Source: an uncultured Ruminococcus sp.
GTDB lineage: Bacteria; Bacillota; Clostridia; Oscillospirales; CAG-272
Assembly: GCA_902778145.1 (NCBI GenBank)
Contig: CACYWW010000018.1
Location: 1 to 50,604 of the forward strand
Direction of reading: 5' to 3'
Length of the DNA stretch: 50,604 nucleotides
Shown: positions 27,219 through 35,730 of the stretch, piece after piece
Layout: each line of letters begins with the position of its first letter
Numbering within the stretch: position 1 is the first letter of the stretch
Position numbers and translations under genes: made by a program
The notes under the pieces: generated by a model
The model's database searches: none
What the model was told of the DNA's origin: nothing
Seen by the model: the letters and a program-made list of their open reading frames with translations, nothing else

Positions 27219-28715
27219 TCATCTTGTGAATTTGTCCCACGGAACGGGATCGACAGCGCCTTCGAGCAGCGCACCTATATGGAACATCAACGGAAATTCA
27301 AGAGGATCCGCTCCGCGCGTCTTCAGTACGGAATACATCCTTTTTGTTATGACGACGGATTCGAGCGTGACGCCGGAGAGCATCCCGATCGCCTCGTCGA
27401 ATGTGTGTCCCTCGCCGAGCAGCGTTCCGAGACGGCGGGTCCTGCCGCCGAATATCGTAACAAACAGATCGCCCGCTCCGACGTAAAGCGACTCCTCTCC
27501 TCCGCCGAAAAGCCTCAAAAGAGCGTTCATTTCACGCAGGCTTTGGGCAAAAAGCGCGGCTTCCGTGTTGTAGTGCTCCGGGCACCCCTCTCCGTCACGC
27601 TTGTGCGCCATGCCGATCGCGAGAGATACGGCGAGCGCGTACGCGTTCTTCAGTGCGACCGCGATCTCCGTTCCCGTGACGTCGTCTGTCGTATCGACAC
27701 GGTAATAATCCGTCTGCAAAAGCGCTTTGAAATGCTCCGCGACCCATTTTTCATGACTGCATACCGATACGACGCAATTATTCCTGTCCGCCAGCTCATA
27801 GCTCGTACAGGCACCGCCGACAGCCGCGAAAAATATCTGTTTGCCTGCTTTTGACTCAAAATATGACGGATAATCAGTTACCGTACCGTCGCCGTTGTCA
27901 AGCAAGCCCTTTGTTACGGAAAGCACACGGGTCCCGGGTCTGAGCCGCGGTATCACCTCTTCCGCGAACCACCGTACACCGAAGCTGCTGACGCCGCATA
28001 CAACGTCATAAGCTCCTTCAAGCGCCGATTCAAGTCCGGAGTATTTATACAACTTTACAGGCTGTATATGCCTTTTCATGTTTTTGTGGTAAAGATCGTC
28101 TGCGAGCCCGTCGATCAGATCGTCGTCAAGCGGAGTTCCGACGAGCCTGACTTCCACTCCGTTATCCGTTGCCGGGACAGTAAGTGCCGACGACATCATA
28201 CCGGCGCCGATATACGTCATGATCCTTTTGCGTTTGTAGGTTACGTATCTGTAAGGCGTGCCGTCCGTATCGAAGAACTGCTCGCTTTCATCGTCTATAT
28301 ACCAATCCCCGCGCTTGTCAAGGTCGTATATGAAGGTATCGGCTTCATAATGACGGTCGATCTTTGTGATGTATGCCGTATCGCAATACGGTAAAAGCTG
28401 ATTGTATACCGAGCCGCCGCCTATGACGAACACGTCCTTGTCCTTTATATCATAACAAACGGAAACGGCTTCCTCAAGGCTGTGGACGACGCGCGCGCCT
28501 TCTATCACGATATCGTCCGGATACAGCACGATATTATCCCTGTTTTTTAAAGGCTTTCCGCCGGGGAGCGACAACAGGGTGTTATATCCCATTATAACGG
28601 CGTTTCCGGTCGTCAGCTCTTTGAATCTTTTCAGGTCTGTCGAGATACGGGCAAGAAGATCTCCCTTATATCCGATTGCCCAGCCGTCCGCGACGGCGAC
28701 GATCATTTTAAGCAT
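27219..28715 (-). CDS. Fusion of dihydrofolate reductase and a GpsA-like glycerol-3-phosphate dehydrogenase
   Basis: 498 aa. Residues 1-165 are a complete DHFR: VAVADGWAIGYKGDLL, DLKRFKELT with the active-site Asp, NAVIMGYNT, and VIGGGSVYNQLLP. From residue 166 (MTYIGAGMMSSAL) a second protein begins with a Rossmann GxGxxxxA motif, then VTKGLL, AVGGACTSYELADR, ALKNAYALAVSLAIGM, GAGDLFVT and GRTRRLGTLLGEG, the order of motifs in NAD(P)-dependent glycerol-3-phosphate dehydrogenase, though diverged. The frame is open throughout. AAAAGG lies 3 nt before the internal ATG, so separate translation of the second half is possible. thyA lies upstream by 9 nt, consistent with the DHFR role in thymidylate synthesis. 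Confidence 0.85.
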   Translation of the reverse strand: MLKMIVAVADGWAIGYKGDLLARISTDLKRFKELTTGNAVIMGYNTLLSLPGGKPLKNRDNIVLYPDDIVIEGARVVHSLEEAVSVCYDIKDKDVFVIGGGSVYNQLLPYCDTAYITKIDRHYEADTFIYDLDKRGDWYIDDESEQFFDTDGTPYRYVTYKRKRIMTYIGAGMMSSALTVPATDNGVEVRLVGTPLDDDLIDGLADDLYHKNMKRHIQPVKLYKYSGLESALEGAYDVVCGVSSFGVRWFAEEVIPRLRPGTRVLSVTKGLLDNGDGTVTDYPSYFESKAGKQIFFAAVGGACTSYELADRNNCVVSVCSHEKWVAEHFKALLQTDYYRVDTTDDVTGTEIAVALKNAYALAVSLAIGMAHKRDGEGCPEHYNTEAALFAQSLREMNALLRLFGGGEESLYVGAGDLFVTIFGGRTRRLGTLLGEGHTFDEAIGMLSGVTLESVVITKRMYSVLKTRGADPLEFPLMFHIGALLEGAVDPVPWDKFTR

Positions 28716-28724
28716 TTTATCTCC

Positions 28725-29555
28725 TTATTCGGCTACGGGGATCTTCTCGTCAAGATCTGTATACTCGTAGTTTTCAAGCCTGAAGCTGTTTTTGGTGAAC
28801 TGATAGAAATCCTTTATATCCGGATCGAGTATGAGCTTCGGCGCCGGTTTCTGCTCGTTTTGTATTATCTTTTTAACGATGGGTATATGTCTGTCATATA
28901 TATGCGCGTCAGCTATAACGTGGACGAACTCACCGGGTTCAAGCCCGGATACCTGTGCCATCATCATAACGAGCAGAGCGTACTGCGCGACGTTCCAGTT
29001 GTTTGCGACAAGCATATCGTTTGAACGCTGATTGAGTATCGCGCAGAGCTTGTTTCCCGAGACGTTGAACGTCATACTGTAGGCGCACGGATAAAGCGCC
29101 ATCTCGGACAGATCCGCGTGGTTGTAGATATTCGTTATGATGCGTCTGCTCGCCTTGTTGTATTTCAGATCGTAAAGCACACGGTCGACCTGGTCGAACA
29201 TGCCTTCCTTATACTTATGCTTTACGCCGAGCTGATAGCCGTACGCCTTGCCGATCGAGCCGTTCTCGTCAGCCCACTGATCCCATATGTGGCTTTCAAG
29301 ATCCTTTATGTTGTTCGATTTCTTCTGCCAGATCCATAAAAGCTCCTGAGCCGCGGACTTTATGAAGGTCCTTCTTATCGTAAGTATCGGAAACTCCTTT
29401 GACAGATCGTACCTGTTTACTATACAGAATTTTTTGACCGTGTGAGCCGGCGTGCCGTCCTTCCATCTCGGTCTGACGTCAAGGTCCGTGTCCCACACGC
29501 CGTTTTCCATTATATCGGTAACGTTTTCAATAAACACCCTATCCGCGTAACTCAT
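28725..29555 (-). CDS. thyA: Thymidylate synthase
   Basis: 276 aa. Folate-dependent dUMP to dTMP methylation. The catalytic Cys is in ALYPCAYSMTF (about residue 156), with RR pairs (SRRIITNIYNHADL), the QRSNDMLVANNWNVAQYALL block and the VHVIADAHIYDRHI block. The QRSxD-LG-PFN consensus is diverged here (SNDMLVANNWN), as in a subset of Firmicutes enzymes. The next gene encodes DHFR fused to another enzyme, which recycles the dihydrofolate produced. Confidence 0.95.
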   Translation of the reverse strand: MSYADRVFIENVTDIMENGVWDTDLDVRPRWKDGTPAHTVKKFCIVNRYDLSKEFPILTIRRTFIKSAAQELLWIWQKKSNNIKDLESHIWDQWADENGSIGKAYGYQLGVKHKYKEGMFDQVDRVLYDLKYNKASRRIITNIYNHADLSEMALYPCAYSMTFNVSGNKLCAILNQRSNDMLVANNWNVAQYALLVMMMAQVSGLEPGEFVHVIADAHIYDRHIPIVKKIIQNEQKPAPKLILDPDIKDFYQFTKNSFRLENYEYTDLDEKIPVAE

Positions 29556-29581
29556 ACAGACCTCCGTTTTTTATTATTTTA

Positions 29582-30598
29582 TCACCACTTCGGTGTTATG
29601 TCAATACCTATTTTCCGTTTCATATCAAGTATTCTGCCGACGGCTTCGTCAAGGCGGCTGACCGGGACTTCCCCGTCCTTCACGGCCTTTACTATGCACT
29701 CGTATCCTTCCTCGAAATAAGCCGAGATGAGCATATCGTTTCCGCATAAAAGAGCCCTTACGCACGGATCCTTGCCGCCCGTGAACTGTCTTATCGCGTT
29801 CATCGTGAGTGAATCGGTTATTATAACGCCTTCAAACCCGAGCTTTTCACGCAGGTATTCGTGTATCGGATAAGACAGGGACGCAGGATACTCCGGATCG
29901 AAGCAGTTCACTATATTATGTGAGACCATAACGCTCTGAGCGCCCGCCGCGATACCGGCTCTGAACGGAAGAAGGTCTTTTTCCTCAAACTCGGACAGAT
30001 CCCTTACGTCGACGGACATATTCATGTGCGTGTCGGAATTGCCGCCGTAACCGGGAAAATGCTTCAGAGACGTGCAGAGGCCGCGCCCGGTCATCGCCTC
30101 GACGCTTATCCGTATGAATTCCGCGCTGGCCTCGGGCGACACGCCGAATACTCTCTTCGCTATGTATTTGCCTTCGTCGTCCGTATAGTCAGCGACCGGG
30201 GCGAGATCGTAGTTCATGCCGAGCCCGAGCATAAGATCCGCTTTTTCGCGGGCTTCCGCCGCCACGGCGTCATAGCCGCCTTCGGCGTAGATCTCCTTCG
30301 GCGATTTGAAAGGCTCGCTCCTGTACTGGCTGAATTTACTGATCCTGACGACTGTTCCGCCCTCCTCGTCCGCCGCGGTTAGAAGCGGGATCCTGGCTTT
30401 TTCATTGCAGGAGGCGATGAATTCCCGGATACCGTCCGGCGTGTTTTTCTCAAAATTGTACGCGAAAAGCAGCAGCCCTCCGAGATGCAGGCGCGACACG
30501 AGCTCTTCCGCGCCCTTGGCCGGGCAATGCGCGAGGAAAAGCTGACCCGCTTTTTCCTCCGTTGTCATACTGTCAATAATGTTTTTTATACTTTTCAT
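29582..30598 (-). CDS. Glycoside hydrolase family 3, NagZ-like beta-N-acetylhexosaminidase
   Basis: 338 aa, a single TIM-barrel domain. Family signatures: MTTEEKAGQLFL at the N-terminus, ADEEGGTVVR, the NagZ-type catalytic loop KHFPGYGGNSDTHMNMSVD (about 178-196), and nucleophile motif VIITDSLTM (Asp at about residue 250). No signal peptide, so cytoplasmic, as expected for muropeptide recycling. It precedes thyA by 26 nt and follows a hairpin after hpf. Confidence 0.9.
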   Translation of the reverse strand: MKSIKNIIDSMTTEEKAGQLFLAHCPAKGAEELVSRLHLGGLLLFAYNFEKNTPDGIREFIASCNEKARIPLLTAADEEGGTVVRISKFSQYRSEPFKSPKEIYAEGGYDAVAAEAREKADLMLGLGMNYDLAPVADYTDDEGKYIAKRVFGVSPEASAEFIRISVEAMTGRGLCTSLKHFPGYGGNSDTHMNMSVDVRDLSEFEEKDLLPFRAGIAAGAQSVMVSHNIVNCFDPEYPASLSYPIHEYLREKLGFEGVIITDSLTMNAIRQFTGGKDPCVRALLCGNDMLISAYFEEGYECIVKAVKDGEVPVSRLDEAVGRILDMKRKIGIDITPKW

Positions 30599-30609
30599 AT
30601 CTCAATCAA

Positions 30610-30634
30610 GACCCGCCGCGTGACGCGGCGGGTC
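30610..30634 (-). terminator. GC-rich hairpin between hpf and the GH3 gene
   Basis: GACCCGCCGCG (30610-30620) and CGCGGCGGGTC (30624-30634) form a perfect 11-bp stem. On the minus strand it lies between the hpf stop and the GH3 start, but the following tract (TTGATTGAG) is a weak U-tract, so it may only partly terminate. Confidence 0.55.
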
Positions 30635-30649
30635 GTATCCGCTGATTAT

Positions 30650-31177
30650 TTATTTAATGGGCTCGATGAGTCCGTAGCTGTTTCCCTCTCTCTTGTAAAC
30701 GACGTTGATAAGTCCGGTCGCCTCGTTCTCAAACACGAAGAACGTATGATCGAGCAGATTCATCTGAAGGATCGCTTCCTCGGTCGACATGGGCTTGATA
30801 TCGAACTCCTTGACTCTGACGTCGAATTCCTTCTCCTCCTCGGTCTCCGGGATATCAGCCGTTGCCGCGGCGAAGTCCTTGTTTCTGATGCGCTTCTGGA
30901 TGCGCGTCTTGTTCTTTCTGATCTGTCTCTCGATCGAGCTCATCACCGAATCGAGAGCGGTCTGGAAGGAAGGAGCAGTTTCCTCCGCGCGGAACAGCGT
31001 TCCGCCGACGTTGATCGTGAGCTCTACTTTTTTCTCGTTGTTCCTGCGTTCCTTGAGCGTCGCGGTCGCTTCCGCTTCGCTGCCGAAGAACTTATCGAAC
31101 TTTTTGAGCTTTTTGTCGAACAGATCTTTCAGATCTTCCGTGAGCTCCGCCTGTTTGGAAACCATCAAAATCTTCAT
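30650..31177 (-). CDS. hpf: Ribosome hibernation-promoting factor, long form
   Basis: 175 aa. The N-terminal RaiA/YfiA-type domain (about 1-105; MKILMVSKQAELTEDLKDLFDKKLKKFDKFF) binds the small subunit. A linker leads to the C-terminal dimerisation domain (about 118-172; VRVKEFDIKPMSTEEAILQMNLLDHTFFVFENEATG), which in long HPF joins two ribosomes into 100S particles. Strong promoter at 31233-31261. Confidence 0.95.
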   Translation of the reverse strand: MKILMVSKQAELTEDLKDLFDKKLKKFDKFFGSEAEATATLKERRNNEKKVELTINVGGTLFRAEETAPSFQTALDSVMSSIERQIRKNKTRIQKRIRNKDFAAATADIPETEEEKEFDVRVKEFDIKPMSTEEAILQMNLLDHTFFVFENEATGLINVVYKREGNSYGLIEPIK

Positions 31178-31232
31178 ACCTTTATCCTGCCTTTCTTACG
31201 GATATTGCGGCGGTATCACCCTCCGCATCTTT

Positions 31233-31261
31233 ATTATATCACAGGCATTGCAAAAAGTAAA
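31233..31261 (-). promoter_or_regulatory. Sigma-A promoter of hpf
   Basis: On the minus strand TTTACT (31256-31261), 17 bp, TATAAT (31233-31238). A leader of about 50 nt ends in GGCAGGA before the hpf ATG. Confidence 0.82.
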
Positions 31262-31308
31262 TAAATTTTACAAAAATAAATTTGAATTTTTGGTGATTTT
31301 TTCTAATA

Positions 31309-32229
31309 TCACCCGCGGATCAGCTCTTCAAGAGCCTTCATATCGGCGGCGTCGACCGTGCATTCGGAAAGAGTCCAGTTCAGCTCAAACACGGCCTCGT
31401 CTCCCGGAGCTATGGCGGAAAGCGGAGAAAGCGCCTCCGCCTCGGTGAAATCCGGGCATGAATATATCTCGCTGCTGCAGCCGCCGTCGGGATATACGCC
31501 GTTTATATGATCGGTATCGAAGGTCTGCGTAAACAGCTGACCGTCAGCCGTGAGCGTCATTATCCTGCCGAGCTCGTTGTTGAAGCCGATCTTGAGCGCG
31601 CCCTTGCCGTCCGGATCCTGTCTTACATCTACCAGCCCGTTCTCTATCCTGATCCTGCCGTCATGTATATCGGTATAGGGCCAGATGACAAGCGTGCGGT
31701 TGGGGAGAAGCCCCGTATCCCTGACGCTCTGCGCGCCGAACGTATGCGATCTTTGAGACATGACCGCGAGCGTCCATACGGCGCCTTCCTTGACTTTCCC
31801 GGATGTGTTTTTGATGAAATTCCTGACTCCGATCTCCCCGTTCCCCTTGAACGTGAGCGAATACCCCGTCGCGAGTCCGTTTTCCGTCTGTGCGGGCGGC
31901 GTGAACGTGACGGTATCACCGTCGATCTCATAATTTACCGGGTCGTTGTCCGGGTAATACGTGTGAGGAAGTCCCTCAGGCGAAAGCCAGAGCCTGTAAC
32001 CGCCGTACAGGTACCAGTAACGTCCCTTGCCGTAATATTCATCCATTTCCGGCTTATTGCAGCACGTTCTTCTCAACAGGTCGTTGAAGAACACGTTCTT
32101 CTTACCTTTCCTCGCCAGATATATCACGCGAGGTCCGACGTCGAGCGTTATCTTCGCGTCGACCGTGCCGTCCGATACACAAAGGACTCTTCCGTAGTTT
32201 TCGTATTCTTCGATGTTTGTTCTGATCAT
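31309..32229 (-). CDS. DUF4380 / aldose-epimerase-like beta-sandwich protein
   Basis: 306 aa. Beta-rich sequence with a GGYRLWLSPEG motif (about 76-86) and VTFTPPAQ, IGVRNFIKN, WTLAVMSQ and WPYTD elements, as in DUF4380 proteins, which are predicted to have the galactose-mutarotase-like supersandwich. No signal peptide. The catalytic residues of true mutarotases are not obvious. It starts 13 nt after the BtuF-like gene, so they share a transcript; no functional link is apparent. Confidence 0.7.
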   Translation of the reverse strand: MIRTNIEEYENYGRVLCVSDGTVDAKITLDVGPRVIYLARKGKKNVFFNDLLRRTCCNKPEMDEYYGKGRYWYLYGGYRLWLSPEGLPHTYYPDNDPVNYEIDGDTVTFTPPAQTENGLATGYSLTFKGNGEIGVRNFIKNTSGKVKEGAVWTLAVMSQRSHTFGAQSVRDTGLLPNRTLVIWPYTDIHDGRIRIENGLVDVRQDPDGKGALKIGFNNELGRIMTLTADGQLFTQTFDTDHINGVYPDGGCSSEIYSCPDFTEAEALSPLSAIAPGDEAVFELNWTLSECTVDAADMKALEELIRG

Positions 32230-32242
32230 GGCTTTGTTCCTT

Positions 32243-33202
32243 TTATTTTGCGTTTTTCATTATCTGTTCGATATCGCGCAGGGCGCTGATTATATTCTGC
32301 GTCGGGCGCGTGGCTTTGATATAGTCGAGCGCGAAAACGGATTTCGTGCGGGATGCGTATATCTGATCGATCCCTTCTCTTTTTCTGATCTTATCGATAT
32401 CGTACTTTCCGGGGTCGGTCGACAGTACTATAACGAGCTGCGGATCCTTTGATGAGACCTCCGCGGCGTTCGTGTTCTTCGTTCCCTTAACATCGGCGAA
32501 TACGTTGTCGGCTCCCGCTAACGCGCACAGCTCGCTCACGATCGTATCTCCGCCGTACGCGATGAACTGCGACGCGCCTTCGATATAGACAGTTTTCCTC
32601 ACTCCGACGATCTCCGCCGCAAGCCTCGTCTTCTCGTATTCCGCGCGCATCGACGCGATGACCTTTTCACCGATCTCATCCTTGAACAAAAGCGATGATA
32701 TGAATCTTATGTTCGCTTCCGCCGCGGCTATACCGCCGCTGTCCGGGATCCTGATCAGCGTAAGACCGCTGTTTTTCAGGGAGGCTGCGGCGAGCGGATC
32801 CGTGGTCGCCGTCGAATAGAAGACCAGATCGGGTGAAAGCTCCGTGATCTTCTGCACGTCCACGCCGAAATAAGGTATGACCTCGGCGGAGATCGGCGCG
32901 CCGTCAAGCCTTGACGACGCCTCGTCAAGCGCGGTTATATAGCGTCCGGCGCCGATGCCGCAGATTATCTCCGTCGCAACGACGGACAGAGACACGACCT
33001 TTTCGGGCTCTTTTTTCAGGGTCAGTCCGTTCCCGTCAAAGTCCCTGAAGAAGACGCTCCCCTCCTCCACGTCGACCGGGATGAAATGCGTATCCGGCGA
33101 TCCGGTCGTTTCCGGATAGAATTTTTCAGCCAGGCGTTCGCATCCGCAAAAAACGAGCAGAAGCCCGGCGAGAAGCGACGCGCATATCCTTTTGAATATC
33201 AT
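32243..33202 (-). CDS. BtuF/FecB-like substrate-binding lipoprotein
   Basis: 319 aa. Lipoprotein signal (LLLVFCGC; Cys at about 19 or 21). The fold has the two-lobe, long-helix organisation of cluster-8 (iron-siderophore, heme or cobalamin) binding proteins: VVSLSVVATEIICGIGAGRYITALDEAS, the ITELSPDLVFYSTATTD segment (about 120-136), and SSKDPQLVIVLSTDPG. No permease or ATPase gene lies beside it, so the ligand is unassigned. Promoter at 33246-33274. Confidence 0.82.
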   Translation of the reverse strand: MIFKRICASLLAGLLLVFCGCERLAEKFYPETTGSPDTHFIPVDVEEGSVFFRDFDGNGLTLKKEPEKVVSLSVVATEIICGIGAGRYITALDEASSRLDGAPISAEVIPYFGVDVQKITELSPDLVFYSTATTDPLAAASLKNSGLTLIRIPDSGGIAAAEANIRFISSLLFKDEIGEKVIASMRAEYEKTRLAAEIVGVRKTVYIEGASQFIAYGGDTIVSELCALAGADNVFADVKGTKNTNAAEVSSKDPQLVIVLSTDPGKYDIDKIRKREGIDQIYASRTKSVFALDYIKATRPTQNIISALRDIEQIMKNAK

Positions 33203-33245
33203 TTTTTTTGATTCCGTTCATTGATAATAGCCGTTCGGCGGGAAT

Positions 33246-33274
33246 ATTATAACACATTTTTCCCCGTCAGTCAA
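33246..33274 (-). promoter_or_regulatory. Sigma-A promoter of the BtuF-like gene
   Basis: On the minus strand TTGACT (33269-33274), 17 bp, TATAAT (33246-33251). It is back to back with the mecA-like promoter. Confidence 0.82.
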
Positions 33275-33283
33275 TAGTTTTCA

Positions 33284-33309
33284 CACGTTTGTCTTCTTGT
33301 GTTTATAAT
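33284..33309 (+). promoter_or_regulatory. Probable promoter of the mecA-like gene
   Basis: TATAAT at 33304-33309, with a weaker TTCACA-type -35 about 18 bp upstream, 15 nt before the start codon at 33325. Confidence 0.6.
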
Positions 33310-33324
33310 ATACGGGAGGGTATT

Positions 33325-33882
33325 ATGGAGCTTAAAAGGATTTCTGACCGGCAGATCGAGGCCGTGCTTTCCGATGAAGAGATGGATGAGCTCGGGATAA
33401 CGGACGACCCGGATTCATATGATGACGCGGCGGAAGCAATAATAGCGGCGGCGCGCTGCGAGCTCGGCTTCAAAGGGACGCGGCAAAGCGCACGCACCGA
33501 GCTTTCGCTCACCGGCAACGGATGCGTCATGAGAATAAACGTCCGTGACACGGATAACAACGAAGACTGCCTTTTCCTGTTTGACAGTGTTTCCCGAATG
33601 ATCGCGGCATGCCGTCTGCTCGACTCCGCGGGGTATTCCGGCGGCTCTCTTTATCTGGCGGACGGCGGTCTCTACTGTCTGTCGATAACGGCGGACGCCG
33701 GGACCTTTGACGGGATCCCGTACGCTTTCATCTCGGCGTCGGAGATGTGCTGCCGTTTTTTTACCGGGAAGATGCCGTATATGTACTACATCAAAGAACA
33801 TGGCGAGCCTGTTTTTACAAAAAATGCCGTAAACCGTATTGCAAATTCGACAAAAGAGTGGTACAATAAGCACGATAAATAA
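33325..33882 (+). CDS. MecA-like ClpC adaptor protein
   Basis: About 185 aa. The opening MELKRISDRQIEAVLSDEEMDELGI matches the N-terminal substrate-binding domain of MecA/YpbH adaptors; a C-terminal domain (about 95-170) has FLFDSVSRMIAACRLL followed by SLYLADGGLYCLSI, the pattern of the ClpC-binding domain. Family members deliver substrates to ClpCP. It is shorter and more divergent than Bacillus MecA, so the assignment is tentative. The start at 33325 has GGGAGG upstream; the in-frame ATG at 33289 lacks one. Confidence 0.6.
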   Translation: MELKRISDRQIEAVLSDEEMDELGITDDPDSYDDAAEAIIAAARCELGFKGTRQSARTELSLTGNGCVMRINVRDTDNNEDCLFLFDSVSRMIAACRLLDSAGYSGGSLYLADGGLYCLSITADAGTFDGIPYAFISASEMCCRFFTGKMPYMYYIKEHGEPVFTKNAVNRIANSTKEWYNKHDK

Positions 33883-33903
33883 AAAAACAAGGATGAGTTT
33901 GAA

Positions 33904-34464
33904 ATGGAATTATCCGAGCTTCAGAAAAAATGTGAGGAATGCCGTGCCTGCGAGCTCTGGCGTACGCGTACGAACGTCGTCTTCGGCACGGGCGATCCCG
34001 ACGCCGATATAATGTTCATCGGCGAGGCGCCGGGCGAAAAGGAGGATCTTTCGGGCATTCCCTTCGTCGGACGCGCGGGTCAGCTTTTCGACCGTTATCT
34101 TGAGGCGGTAGGGCTCGACCGCGGGAAGGTCTATATCGCGAACACGATAAAGTGCCGTCCGCCAAAGAACCGGGACCCCGATCCCGAGGAGCAGGCGGCG
34201 TGTCTCGGCTTTCTGCGCGAGCAAACGCGGATCATAGATCCGAAGATGATCGTTTGTCTCGGCAGGATCGCGGCGTACCGCATAATCTCACCGGATTTCA
34301 AGATATCGCGCGACCACGGCGTGTTTTATGAACGCAAAGGCAAGATACTGACCGCCGTGTATCATCCTTCCGCACTTCTCCGCGATCCTCGTAAGAAGGA
34401 TGACATGCTCGCCGATATGATGAATATTAAGAAAAAAGCCGACGAGCTCAAGGGAATATCATGA
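33904..34464 (+). CDS. Family 4 uracil-DNA glycosylase (4Fe-4S)
   Basis: 186 aa. Removes uracil from DNA. The N-terminal cluster cysteines are at CEECRAC (10-16), with the further pair in IKCRPP and EEQAACLGF (about 81-100). Catalytic motif [22 protein letters not shown] (about 39-60) and C-terminal [14 protein letters not shown] are typical of UDGs of this family. Its TGA overlaps the ATG of the AEC transporter (ATGA, 34461-34464). Confidence 0.92.
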   Translation: MELSELQKKCEECRACELWRTRTNVVFGTGDPDADIMFIGEAPGEKEDLSGIPFVGRAGQLFDRYLEAVGLDRGKVYIANTIKCRPPKNRDPDPEEQAACLGFLREQTRIIDPKMIVCLGRIAAYRIISPDFKISRDHGVFYERKGKILTAVYHPSALLRDPRKKDDMLADMMNIKKKADELKGIS

Positions 34465-35405
34465 TAGATATAACAAGTCTTTCCTATACCGTCATAACGC
34501 TGTTCATCGTCGTTATCGTGAGCTTCGCGGCAACGAAATTCAAGCTTGTCACGGAGGGCTTCACAAAGGGCTTTTCAACGTTCATCATTTGCGTGGCTCA
34601 GCCGTTCATGATCGTCGACTCGCTTTCACACGTCGAGTTTTCACTTGAAAATCTGAAAAAGGGATTTACAGTAACCGGGCTCGGCTTCATTTCGCTTGCG
34701 ATATGCGCCGCCGTCGGTTTTTTGGCGACGAAGCCGTTCAGGGACGAAAACGATCGGAAGATCGGCACGTTCGCGCTCGTGTTCGCTAACACCGGCTTCA
34801 TGGGTATCCCGGTGCTTAAGGCGCTGTTCGGCGAGATCGGAGCGTTTTACGGCGCGTTCTTCATGATCACGTTCCAGGTCGTTTTGTGGACGTACGGAAT
34901 GATCCTGCTCGGGCGCGGACGAAACGACATAAAGGTCAAGCCGCTGAACCTGTTATTCAACTACGGCACGGTTCCGTGTCTGATCGGTATAATCCTGTAC
35001 GTACTGCCGTTCGAGCTTCCGGCGCCTGTCAGCTCCGCTGTATCGATGCTCGGTTCGCTCTGCGCTCCCGGATCGATGATTATAGTAGGATCCATCCTCG
35101 CGTCGATACCGCTGCGCGAGCTCTTTCTCGACGTCAAGGCGTATCTTATATGCGCGGTACGTCTGCTCGTTTTGCCGTCGATCGTATGCGTGATATGCGT
35201 GCTTTGCAGGCTCCCGTCCGAGACTGTTTATCTTTTCACGACGCTTACCGCGCTGCCGTGCGCAACGAACTCCGCGATGTACGCGCAGACCTACGACATA
35301 TCGCCCGGACTCGCCGCGAAAGCCGCGTCGCTCACGACGCTGCTATCGGTAGCGACGGTGCCGCTGATGCTGAACGCGGCAAAGCTCCTTCTCTCGCTCA
35401 GGTAA
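34461..35405 (+). CDS. AEC (auxin efflux carrier) family transporter
   Basis: 314 aa, about ten hydrophobic segments in two halves. Family features include VAQPFMIVDSL early, FANTGFMGIPVLKALFG (about 108-124) and, near the C-terminus, TALPCATNSAMYAQTYD (about 263-279). The family transports small organic anions such as malate; the substrate here is unknown. Start overlaps the UDG stop. Copy B of the hairpin element lies 20 nt downstream, inside the loop of the apparent terminator. Confidence 0.88.
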   Translation: MIDITSLSYTVITLFIVVIVSFAATKFKLVTEGFTKGFSTFIICVAQPFMIVDSLSHVEFSLENLKKGFTVTGLGFISLAICAAVGFLATKPFRDENDRKIGTFALVFANTGFMGIPVLKALFGEIGAFYGAFFMITFQVVLWTYGMILLGRGRNDIKVKPLNLLFNYGTVPCLIGIILYVLPFELPAPVSSAVSMLGSLCAPGSMIIVGSILASIPLRELFLDVKAYLICAVRLLVLPSIVCVICVLCRLPSETVYLFTTLTALPCATNSAMYAQTYDISPGLAAKAASLTTLLSVATVPLMLNAAKLLLSLR

Positions 35406-35425
35406 AATAAAAACGGGGTCACTTA

Positions 35426-35710
35426 GCCGACTGTTCCGAAGGACAGTCGGCAACGAAATCCACCCCTGCGTGGTGGGTGAAATCGCCTGCGGCGGTGGGT
35501 GGATTTCATTTCACCGAACGCATAAGCGTTCGATTTCACCTGAGGGCAACGCCCGAAGATTTCACCTTTTGCCGTAAGGCAAAAGATTTCACTTTTTTGA
35601 CGTTTGGCACACAAACGTCCTGCTTGCGCCATTCTGCGACAAAACCCGGCTGAGATAAGGATCATTTTCCTTACTTCAGCCGGCTTTGATTAACTGTCCT
35701 TTAGAGCACC
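35426..35710 (-). repeat. MITE-like hairpin-array element, copy B
   Basis: Same element as 15806-16129, inverted. Read on the minus strand it begins GGTGCTCTAAAGGACAGT, continues with a terminator-like hairpin (about 35645-35690), the GACGTTTG/CAAACGTC hairpin, GTGAAAT linkers alternating with hairpins (for example CTTTTGCC/GGCAAAAG and CGAACGC/GCGTTCG), inverted ATTTCAC linkers, and the terminal GCCGACTGT/ACAGTCGGC hairpin (35426-35451). Compared with copy A, stems are kept while several loop bases differ. It lies between AAAAACGGGG (35409-35418) and CCCCGTTTTT (35718-35727), a perfect 10-bp stem interrupted by the element. Confidence 0.85.
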
Positions 35711-35730
35711 TTGCGTTCCCCGTTTTTTGT

